Positions 12,347 through 22,029 of a stretch of DNA of 64,000 nt are shown here, piece after piece. Made by a program: the position numbers and the translations under genes. The DNA is from Psilocybe azurescens (Eukaryota > Basidiomycota > Agaricomycetes > Agaricales > Agrocybaceae). Location of the stretch: the NCBI GenBank assembly GCA_023853785.1, contig JAJIRX010000533.1, forward strand, positions 1,116,001 to 1,180,000. The letters are read 5' to 3'. The notes under the pieces are model-generated. The model had not been told where the DNA came from. It ran no database searches and saw only the letters and a list, made by a program, of their open reading frames with translations. Each line of letters begins with the position of its first letter. Position 1 is the first letter of the stretch.

Positions 12347-13209
12347 CTATTTTGTTTGGGAAGAGTCATGGACCTGGTGAATCGACGGAATTCGAGTATC
12401 GAGATAAAAAAAAATCACCTCGTCACTTGTGATCGTTCTCAATTCACCAGGGGAAGACGTTTTTCCGGTCATGGCGTCCACTCCGATTGCGATGGCTCGT
12501 CCAACTTTACCTTTGGTCGGATACCAGTATCGTATCTCATCGGGAATGACTTGAATCAGGGCAACTCGAGGGTCGTTAGAATCTCCTTTGTGAACACCGT
12601 CCTTCAGATCTCCGAACCAGGCCGAGGTTCTGTCCCAAGGAGTCAGTCGAAGTGCATGCTAGAAAAGCTCATCCAGACTGACGCCGTTGACCAGTATTTT
12701 TGATTTCATCTCGGTCTTGAATGACTTTGGCTTTCCCAGAGAATCTGGCTAAGAAGTAAGGTCCTGTCAACCGACCTGTCTGACACCACTCACGATGCCC
12801 AGCTAGTGGTCGTCGGGTTTAAAAGCTGACGTTCACATGGGAGTCATGTTGTATCTCTTCAAATTTATGGGAAACGTTATTGGCCACAAAAGTCAACGTT
12901 AATTCGGTCTCGGAGTGGGCTGCTAGCTTCTGTTAATGGGTTCTCTCGGACAGTCAGATGTATAATGTATAACGTACGGTTTACGGGACTCATGGCACGC
13001 GAGTGGAATTGGCCATCGGCAGAGCGGCTTGTAAGCATTGCAGTCTCCGTAGACTTTATGATCTCTTTAAGACCTATGAGGCAGAAGGTAGTTGAGAGTT
13101 TAGCGTGTGAAGCTGAGAACTAGGACATACCCGCTATTTTTTCCTGAGGCGTCACATCATTGTTTTGAGCCTGAGCGGTGTATGGATCCAAGTCGTTGTT
13201 GTTTGACAT
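12347..13209 (-). CDS. bli-3: BLI-3-like, pyridoxamine 5'-phosphate oxidase-fold protein
   Basis: Small flavin-binding split-barrel protein of the general stress protein 26 / blue-light-inducible BLI-3 group; the substrate is not established. It starts at ATG 13209 with MSNNNDLDPYTAQAQ. Conserved blocks: LKEIIKSTETAMLTSRSADG, HSRAMSP, ELTLTFVANNVSHKFEEI, HVNVSF, FSGKAKVIQDRDEIKK, SAWFGDLKDGVHKG, DPRVALIQV, EIRYWYP and GKVGRAIAIGVDAMTGK. It ends at 12347 after HDSSQTK. Two one-base contractions break it: A4 at 12821-12824 (+ strand) must be 5 to read NVSFLNPTTTSWAS, and T5 at 12697-12701 must be 6 to read IKKYWSTA before a gtcagt intron. With both restored the whole family pattern is continuous. 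Confidence 0.87.
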
Positions 13210-14406
13210 TATGTGGTGTAAAATTAACAGAAGAAAGGTGGAAATGAAAGTTGTAAGTTGCGGTTGGGTTATATAGGAGTTTCAACTGACGTAGGTTGCA
13301 CCATTCACCTATGACATCATTTCGTTTTGATGACAGTATTTGCTTGGCCAAATTTGTCACTAACTTCTGCCTTGTCGTAAAACCCGAAATGCTGAAAGGC
13401 GCAGTAGTCAACAAAATCCAAGATATATTACACTTAATTACTTGCTTACTGATCTATAGAAAAAGAAATGTATCAAGAATATGTTTCGCTATCAGAAGGG
13501 GCATGGATTGAAAACGAGCCTGCCGTGGACAAATATCGTCACCTCCTAACAAATTGAGAAAGATCTGCAGGTGTAGTGTATACCATTTTTTGATTCCGCA
13601 CGGCCGTTCATCCCTCGAGATATTGTGATCGATGAGCCCACGTTTGTTAAACAGGGGTTCTCCAACATTTCGTCTATACTGCCTCAGTGCCCGAAGTTTG
13701 ATAGGTTGCGGGAGCTCGGCGTAAAGAAACACCGTCCGCTCCTCACCTATTGAAACGACCTAATTATTTGAAGTAGGCCATTTGACCTTTCAAGCAGCCG
13801 TTCTGCTTCCGATAAATTTGTCGGGGGGCCGAGATTGTTATGTAACAAAATCTGAGGTCCTGTGTCCACAGGTTCTTTTCAATCGCAATGGGAAACAAAT
13901 CGGGTTGGACATGAGTACAAGGATTGTGGCGAAGCGGAGATGCTTGATTGCTGTCCTCGATCATCGGATAGCGTAAAGTTATGCCTTATCTTTGAGAGGA
14001 GGTCCCTAAATAAAAGCGGTAAGGGGGCAAATACCGAGAAAATGGGGTCCTCTATGTCGCAATACATGTTGGGCACCAAGAAGCAATGCAAAGTCTTCTG
14101 GGATGATCGAAACAGAACTCGAAAATTTGGAATAATACACATTAGGGACTGATGAAAGCCATGAGGTGCTCTGGACTTGAACAGGACCCATGGGAGAAAA
14201 AATCTTGTAAGATAAAGAGCCAAAGCTGACAGTGTGATTGTGGGTAATGAAATCTTCTTATACATCTAGAAGGATCAAATGTGAGTCTAGCGAACACACA
14301 AACTTGAAGAGAAGATGCATCCATAAGCCTGTGTTGATATAGCAATATTTTGAGAAAAAGTGGTGGTGAATAGAAAGAATATAACATAAAAGATAGAATG
14401 ATGAGT
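13210..14406. other. intergenic, no supported gene
   Basis: 1.2 kb between the BLI-3-like start and the TIM17 stop. Open frames on both strands (13454-13732 minus, 13862-14152 plus) have no recognisable domain, no matching introns and mixed composition, so I do not call them genes. Confidence 0.4.
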
Positions 14407-15167
14407 CTACTGGGGGAAACTGATGAGGGTGTAGGTTGTGGTGTCATTGTTCCGGGTACTATGAGTAAAAATCAGAACATCGAATGTGTTATACAGTGAA
14501 GCTGTAATCAGGGTGCTTACACGGTGCCATTTGTGGACGTGCTCCTTCACTAAATACACGCGACATTAAAACGCCTACGCCTTCGAAAACACCGAGAAGG
14601 ATGCCACATGCAATGGCTGAGCCCAGAGCCGAGCGTGGCCCACCTATTTAGAGCATTCGCATTGAGCCTGGTAAATAGAAACTAGCCGGACCATCTCCTA
14701 AATGAGAGGTTGGCAGAGGAGGGAACTTACTGCGAAGAGCCAAACAGCCACCTGTCATGAATCCTGAGATGATGGCATTCCATGCGTCCTCTTTTTGCCG
14801 CCATCCCTTGATAGCACAGTCGAAAGTTGAAAACATGCCACCCCATACACCAAAATTGCCACCGGTCACGGGCGCTCGCGCTTTCATGGACGAAATAGCC
14901 CCAACGAATCGCTCACCCTACATAATCACTCACAGCTCAGCAGCAGTAAGCACTAGAAGGATTAAAACCACGTACCCTCGGTGAATTTCTGGCACCTTTA
15001 ATACCATACCAGATGCCACCACCCACCGCACCCATTGAGAATGCACCACCGAAGTCGTTTAGGATAACCCATGGGCTGTGGACGTCATGTGTTTAGCAAG
15101 AATTTGAGCTTGAAAATACGACATATTTGGCTTGCCAGGGGTCTCTTGTGTGATCAGAATGCGACAT
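14407..15167 (-). CDS. TIM17: TIM17, inner-membrane presequence translocase subunit
   Basis: Core subunit of the mitochondrial TIM23 complex that moves presequence proteins into the matrix; four membrane helices. ATG 15167 gives [10 protein letters not shown], then a 60-nt intron joins to [22 protein letters not shown], the invariant Tim17 start. Later blocks are [91 protein letters not shown] and [13 protein letters not shown]. The intron at 15076-15135 has a GC donor (gcaagc...cacag). The stop at 14407 assumes that C5 (G5 at 14412-14416 on +) is really C6, giving a Pro/Thr-rich tail ending SSVSPQ; as written the frame runs on into unlikely sequence to 14142. Divergent from the CDCA7-like gene, starts 240 bp apart. 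Confidence 0.93.
15076..15135 (-). other. GC-AG intron in TIM17
   Basis: The exon ends ...gacccctg and the intron begins gcaagc, ending tccacag before cccatggg. Only this junction gives the invariant [11 protein letters not shown]. The acceptor is ordinary; no GT donor nearby restores the conserved residues. Confidence 0.85.
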
Positions 15168-15406
15168 TTTATACGCCGGTCTGGAAAGGGAACAGGGGTC
15201 GAGCGGGAGAAGTAGGACGACGAGGACGACGAAGACGGGGTGACAGAGGTCGATGCCAACACTGACAGTAGGTTTGTGAAACTTTTCCCCAAAGGCACGT
15301 GTGCTGCCAAGAAATTTTAACCACGTGACAATGTCGCGTTGATTTAGCGTTTGTTTGAATTGAAATGTGGCGACTGTCTATTTTGAACTTGAACCATTAC
15401 AACAGA

Positions 15407-17949
15407 ATGAGTTCGACGCCGAAGCCTTATCCGTCGGTACAGAGATTGAACAAGGCCTACGTTCAAGTCCCTCAGTCTCCCGTCAGTCTCTCGAGCTACC
15501 GCGCTCTTGGTGGCTCAGCCCACCTTGTGCCAAGCAGCAGGCTCAAAGAGAACACGCCATTGCCCCCATTCAAACTAGCCATGCCACAGCATCCATCTTC
15601 GTCGTCCGCGTCCACGAAGCGCAAAATATCCGACCGTGATTCGTCTTCTCTTGTATTCGACGGAGTCTATATCAGTAGCACCAAGAAGTCGAGGTTGTCT
15701 GCCAGTACCGGGAACATGACCCCTTTGAAGGCGAAGGCACCTAAACCAGAAGTACCAGCAGCAAATGCATGCCCCGAATTCCCCAACGGATTTGCTTATT
15801 GTCATCAATGCAACAAGAAACGCGACGTGGCTGGTAAGTCTTGACCTCTCAAGCCGCGTACTTATCACTCAATCACGGAGTAGCTACCCTTCGATGTACT
15901 GTCGTTGAAAAATACCAAACTTCGAAGGACAAAACAATAAGGGAGCGTCTATGTGTCAACAAATACTGCAAGCGGTGCTTGAAGAATCGATACAACGAGG
16001 ATATTGAAGTGCTGAGTTCTCAGACACCAAGGAATACTCCATCACATTTCAAGTAAGCAAAATGCGTATCACTCATCACTACTCTTATGTTGATGCCTGT
16101 ATCACAGATGCCCACGTTGCATGGGTATATGCAATTGCCCGAAGTGTAGAAAACTGAAAGGTTTAGAAGCCATTGGGTAGGTATAAAATATTTTTGGCAA
16201 TTGGTTTAAAACTAAATGTAATCATGTGCAGGAATATATCCAAGCAGAAGGAACCGTCTTCTTCGAAAACGGTAAAGAAGTCTAAGGCTGAGCTCACTGC
16301 CGGAAAATCCAAAGAGGTCTCCAAACCAACACTCAAACCACTTCCTGCTCTGAAATGGACCCCAATCCCTGTGAAGCTTACGCAAGTCGAAGCCGACGAA
16401 AGAATCTTCATTAGAGAATTTATTCTTCGATTTTCCGATTCTTTAGACCCTATTATTGCGAAGACTCACTTGGATGAGCTCGAGCGTATCGGCGGTAGTT
16501 TGCGAACACACGACGACGACACTGTTGGCTGGGTTAGTGAAGTATGCGTTAAAGCAATGATCACCGGTCTTCTGGGTCTTCTGGCTAAAGACCATGACAA
16601 CAACATTTCCAGGGTAAGGTGGTTTTTTTAAAAAAAATCTGTTTGGCCCATCGCTGACTCTCTGCAGCTAATCAAGGCTACTGTCAAAGACTTGAGGTCA
16701 GTTGGCGTGAATCTAAACAAAATCTGGGTAGCATTGGCGGCCTTGCGCACCGACATCACCAATGCCAGTTCCTCTGAGGGTTCAACCATCACTTCACCAG
16801 TATTGGGTATCAAAACGCCTCTGAGTTATCCCGATCCTTCGCCTCCTCCGCCTTCCGTCATGGCTAATGCGCGGTCACTCCGCAGTTTACGGCAGTCAGA
16901 TGATTCGATTAACATCGTTAATTCAATCCAGATGATACCTGTCCTTATTTCTCTCATTCATTCAGCCCTTGAAACGGCCCTTATTCGGGAAGATATCGAC
17001 CAAAGCATGAAAGATAGTAGAGATTTTACCCGTGATGCCAAAGAAGCGATGAAAATCGAGAACGAAAGATGGGACAAAGTGCGAGCCGGTATGGGGATTG
17101 CACCAAAGGACAAAGTCCAGAGAGAAGAGGTTAGTTTTTATAAATTAATTTAAAAAAAAAAAAAATGCAAACTCTACCTGACACGCCTTTTATTTGCCGA
17201 CACAGAATAGAGTAAAACGAACCGTTCATAAGAATCAAATTTCGAATATCGACAACTGTCTCAAGATTGTTTCGAAGAGCTTTGTTTCGCGTTTCACGAC
17301 GTTGGGTACAGATGATGAAGGTCGAACGTATTATGCTCTTTCTCCTGGTGTCGCTGAGCGAGAAGCGGCCTTCGAGTACCTCGAAGTGGCATCGAGCGAA
17401 AAGCCAATGAAGCCAAAGAAACGAGGTCGTATTTTGTCACCAGACGATCAGCGGGAATTGCGAGAGTGGTCTTGGTTCATAGCCGTCTGGGGCAAGAGAT
17501 CGCCACTGTCTGCAGAAGAACAATCTATTCTGAACCACAAAATGGACTGCGACGACAGCGACTCGGAATCTGAAGACCAGGACGATCTGGATCAAGAGAA
17601 ATGGTGGGGATTCTGTGAACCAGAGGAAATCGCCAAAGTCGCTGAATGGGTTTCCATTAAATCTGGTCTCGAGGATGAGAACGACACTCCTTTCAACCAA
17701 TCTAGATCGTTATCCAAATCTGGGCTTGTCCACTCGAACAAAGAGAAGATCACCACGCCATTGTCGCCTCAGCAGGAACAGACGAAGCGCCTGGTGGCTG
17801 AACTGAAGGATTATGCTTCCTTACTAGAATGGAGGATGCGCGAAGACAAATGCGCACTCGTCAACAGGTTCCCAGCACCCAATGACAATGCCAAGGAAAA
17901 GGGCAGACCGTCCGAGACAGCAATACCTGTCGAAAAATTTTACCAGTGA
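15407..17949 (+). CDS. CDCA7-like R1 zinc-finger protein with DDT-like region
   Basis: Nuclear protein of the zf-4CXXC_R1 family, to which vertebrate CDCA7 (partner of the HELLS remodeller in DNA methylation) belongs. It starts at ATG 15407 (MSSTPKPYPSVQ); an in-frame ATG at 15365 is possible. A basic, Ser-rich N-terminus precedes the finger, roughly residues 130-225: CHQCNKKRD, LRC, LCVNKYCKRCLKNRY, then KCPRCMGICNCPKCRK. Next comes a helical segment (FIREFILRFSD...MITGLLGLLAKD) that looks like a DDT/WSD domain, and farther on TLGTDDEGRTYYALSPGV, reminiscent of a WHIM motif, with an acidic stretch after it. It stops after EKFYQ at 17949. Six exons, all in phase. Finger assignment is firm; DDT/WHIM is inferred from pattern. 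Confidence 0.85.
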
Positions 17950-18434
17950 ATCAGCGATGAAAGTAATATGTTTCGGTTCGCTACATCTTATTTTATACTA
18001 TATCTTATGTACTTATATCTCTGGGGAAGGGGGGTTGTGGCATATTCGTATCCTTTTTTTTTCAGATTAATTCATCGTGTATTTTTGGACTAAGCTACGC
18101 TTAATTAGACATGACGCCGAGCTCGCACAGAATTCACAGTTTCGTGATATATTTCTTGTTGGTTAAAAGGATGACCTTCGCCAAAAGTAGAGGCTGGACG
18201 CAGGCGGGAAGGAGACTACATCGTCAACAGAGATTCTAAAGCACTCTTCTCGTGTCCCTAATTGTAACAACTGGCGCATTTTGTAATCTTGCTCGTGGGT
18301 AGTCATACGTACTAAACTCCCTGCAAACTTGCAAGTGTTGAAATCAATCAAATAACGGTGGTCAGTATTAGCAAAACCTAAATAGAACAGCAACCAGCAA
18401 TAAACATACAACCCAAACCAAAATCTCGAATTCA
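17950..18434. other. intergenic, convergent 3' ends
   Basis: Between the 3' ends of the CDCA7-like gene and GOS1. T-rich runs near 18055 may mark the polyadenylation region. An open frame continuing the GOS1 strand to 18163 lies beyond its stop and reads through an intron, so it is not coding. Confidence 0.5.
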
Positions 18435-19427
18435 TTATCCCAGGTATCGCCATATCAAATAAAAACAGAAGAAAGTGAAGACGGCACCACCCAGAAAGAT
18501 ATATGTATCTTGCGTACTGAAACAAATTTGTTAAGAATATTCTGGATTTCGGGCCCTGGAAAACTAACCTTCGTTTCTCAATCCAGCCAATCACATTCCT
18601 ACTAAGCCCCAGTGTATTCGCAGTGTCTAAGAGCCGGCGTTGCGTACCCTTGAGAATATTCCGTTGATCGCGTAGGTTGTCGAGGACTTCTCTCCCCTGT
18701 GCAAGGAATTCGTCCAATTTGGTATCGGTATTTTGAATGAAGCTGTGCTCATCTAGAGCTCGGAACTCTCGACCACCCATTCCCGGCTGGGGAGTTGATC
18801 CACGAAACGGTGATTCCGAAACTATTTCATTCTGAGGTCGCAGTCCTGGGTGCAGCGTAGAATTAGTTGACGATGTATTTTGGAACCGCCGCCGTGAATC
18901 CGAGGGAGATGAGAGAGATGCAGAGGCGGAGGATGCGGATATAAGCTCAGCACGGTTGGCTTCTTGTTGCTGCATTACTCATATTTAGAGATACTGGCGG
19001 ACGGGACATGAATTCTCCACGTACTGCAGCGGAAGCCTCTCCCCTTAGTCGTTCAAATTGACTCCTCAAGTCTGCATAGTCTGCACGAAACTTTTGCACT
19101 CGCCTAAGAGTAAGAAGGTTAGATACAAGCAATACCTTGGAGATGAGGTAGTGGACGTACATCTGAGCTTTCTCCTGCTTTGCTTTAATGATTTCACGCT
19201 TCGTCATAGAATCGTAGTCGTCTATCGTCCGCTGCATAGCTGATAGCGACGCTGAAATTTGACCTAATTTTTCAAATGAGAATAATGGTTACCCTGGCCA
19301 AAGTTTCCCTGGACCTTAACAAATATTTACCAAGAAGGGCGGGTGAATTATCGCCATTACGCAGCCGCTCCATGTCGGCCTGGAGAGAGTTTGTTTGGCG
19401 TACGCCAGATGTATAGAGAGAGTTCAT
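18435..19427 (-). CDS. GOS1: GOS1, Golgi Qb-SNARE
   Basis: SNARE of the GS28/Gos1 family that fuses vesicles within the Golgi. It starts at ATG 19427 (MNSLYTSGVRQTNSLQADMERL). Heptad-rich N-terminal parts follow: IDDYDSMTKREIIKAKQEKAQ and RVQKFRADYADLRSQFERLRGE, then a Ser-rich linker with SDSRRRFQN. The SNARE motif runs from ALDEHSFIQNTDTKLDEFLAQG through LKGTQRRLLDTANTLGLSRNVIGWIEKR; the last exon adds a single tail-anchor helix (YIFLGGAVFTFFCFYLIWRYL) before taa at 18435. Length (about 240 residues) and order fit the family, and all introns close in phase. Confidence 0.93.
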
Positions 19428-19665
19428 AGTTGCAATAGAACACCAGTTAAGGTTACGGACGTGTTACGGACAACAGAAGGTGGAGGTCGCGACAGAACAG
19501 CAATTGCTACGCAGTGTTGACTCTGTGAAGTGCCGCAACTTGTCAGTAACGTGTATGAATATATCACGTGTTATCACACCAAAAATAGCAAGCCGCGTTC
19601 GATTTCGTAACGGTGACTACAGTAATAACTTCATTATTTACATCTACTTAGTACTTACTCTCTTA

Positions 19666-22029
19666 TCATATGTCTCCTTCATTTCCCCACCCCCCGATCC
19701 AAGCTGTGACCGTGCCAGCTTCCTGGATCTGCGACATCGTTAAATGTTCCTCCTCGAGTCCCGACAACGAACTTCTGCCAAAATCGATCAACCTATAGCT
19801 CCATTGCTCACCTAGGCCACCTCTCTTCAAAGCGTTTGCCGCACGCTCAGATGGCCACGCAGTGGATGGGTCCTGGCTGTCTCAAGATGTTACGCCTCGC
19901 CACGGATCCATGAAGCCAACCTTCTTCATGGAAACGATAAATCAGGGATCCGGACTGGTTTCTGAACAGTGGACAGTCAGGCTAATAAACGTACTAGGGA
20001 ACACTTTCTTACCTGTCGTCAACTGAAAGGCTTCTGGGGTCAATTGGATGTCCACAGTCTTCAAGGAGAAGTAGAGGGCTGAGGTAAGCAGAGCGCATAT
20101 CTTCTCTGCCCTCTTCCTCTGTGTTAGACGTCCCCAACAACTTCGGCGACCTCGTTTCGAGAACGTAATATCCGTAAAATTGAGGAACCAAGGCACCCAG
20201 AGGCACGGGGTCGTGCATAGGCCTCAAAATGTTGTACCCGGTCCAATGTTCAAAGAAATGGTCGGGGAATTTCTGGTAGTTCTCCGCTTCCGCGGCCAAA
20301 TGTCCATCGCCTTGTTTCGATAGTTTGGCGGCAACATATACCTTCGAGGTCAGTGGATGGATCGCCCTGTCTTCTTTCTGGATATGTATGCAATATGGTC
20401 CTTTCTCGAGATTTGGGTATTTCACTCGACTTTCGATTACACGGAATGGACCTTCGTATTCGAACTCTTTCGAGTATTTCCCAGGTTTTATGATGTACGT
20501 TGCTTCTTCCCCATGAATTGGATCTGCCATACTGGTCACCTCAGGATGTATTTCTGTCGTCTTCAGCGCTAGTTTTCCGCTTTTTTCATCCCATTTCGGA
20601 TCGCGTCGGTCACCGTTCGGACCATCCTGCTCACGAAGGATCTCGCCCATGTCTTCGAGGACGCATTCTTCACAAATTTCCTCATTCACTAAAAAACTGC
20701 GCGGAAGCTCCAATTCAGTCTTGTACACAAACGAGTGATGTCCCTCGCCAATACTGCCTGCTGGGGCAATGTAGAGGTGCGCTTCCTCGGGCTGCTTGCA
20801 ACTCGGCCGGAGAGGAAAGACGACATAAATAGGCGGCTTGACGGGCCCTGGTTCTTCGACGGTCGTATCTTGAATTTCATTCACCACGAAGCCATCAGGC
20901 AGCTCATTCCTAGTGTGAGGATCGGCGAGGAACTTCCTGCGAACTTTGTGCCTATCCTCTTCTTGTTTCTCCAAAGCCTTGTTATCCTTTTTCTGCGGAT
21001 ACTATTTGCTTCCGAATTCTGTAGCCTATAGATATGCGTAACGTCTTCCTTCTCGTTCCATTTGACTAGTTTTTCAGTTCGAAACTCTTCGCTCTCTGTG
21101 TCTACTTCCACTACTTCCGCGGCTAGTAGTTTCCATGGGTCGTGGACGATGAGCCTTTCGGGTAAAAGTGATTGCGGGATATATTGTTGTAGAGTTGGAA
21201 TGCGTGTCATATGCTGTTGGGAGAAAGGCGGGAAGGGCCATGGACTGGGATAGGCACTTGGGCTGAACGGGGAAGCCGGAGGCCACTGTGTACATATGTG
21301 TTAATGAATCGACGAGTATTCTTCTTGACCAAATATTACAAGACTTACAGGTTTAGGAAGCTCGAAGCGATCCTTTACTTCTTCCTTAGACCATGACTTT
21401 TCAAGTGACCATTTTGAATTGATGAACATCGTTTCGTTTCTCTTAATTAATTTGCCTATGTCGCATGGCTGGACGGTTGCGGGTTCTTCTTCCGACTTTT
21501 GCTTTTCCACCAAATCCTGGGAGAACGTCTCGCCTTGTGATTGCATCCACTTGGCCAGTTTGCTTCCACTCGTGTAGGTCATCAAATTAGGCACGCTCGG
21601 AATTCGACGCACAGTGTAGAAGTCAAAGAGTGTCGAACCCCATATTTGCTGGGCGTTTCCGGCTACCTTCCCCAGCTGACTGTTCAATGGAGTAATGACT
21701 GTGCCATTAGGGTCTCGTGGCCATTGCTGAAAAACAAAGCGGTGCTTGGTGCTTGGGTCGTTGAGTATCTTCTTGCGGTATTCCTCGATTTGTTCTGGGG
21801 TCGTAGGGGCCTTGGGTCGATGATGAGATCTGACTTCCTCTGGGGCCCTGCTAATGATGAGGTCCTCGAAGAATCGTTCTGGGGACCTGTATTCCTGCGG
21901 ATCCTGCGATACATCGTGCATCTCCACGTCTGTGGAACTTTCACCAGGTCCAGGAGGTGTGCCACTCGATGATACGCCGATAGTTTCGACTAGCAGGTCA
22001 ATTTGGCCAGGCATATCAGCCATAACCAC
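19666..22029 (-). CDS. PKL-type protein kinase homologue, frame broken near the catalytic loop
   Basis: A member of a protein-kinase-like group expanded in basidiomycetes; substrate unknown. It starts at MVMADMPGQIDLLVE (22029; MADMPG at 22023 also possible). A long N-terminal part carries LVKWNEKED, joined across a gttacg...gcag intron to KKDNKALEKQ. The lobe has GEGHHSFVYKTEL (nucleotide loop), VYVAAKLS (the Lys candidate), a hinge LSPLLLLEDCGHP, then after an intron LHGSVARRNIL and RLIDFGRSSL (Mg-binding DFG). HGS replaces the usual HxD, so catalysis is doubtful. Between RRNILRQPGP and PSTAWPSER the frame changes: one base too many (or two too few) near the C3 run at 19868-19870. Stop at 19666 after GGWGNEGDI. 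Could be a pseudokinase, a pseudogene or a sequence error. Confidence 0.75.

Noticed and set aside
13454..13732. 92-codon minus-strand open frame in the BLI-3/TIM17 gap
   Set aside because: No domain, no start context, no matching exon; composition fits chance translation.
18163..18434. Continuation of the GOS1 strand past its stop
   Set aside because: It reads through the last intron; the spliced frame ends properly at 18435 after the tail anchor.
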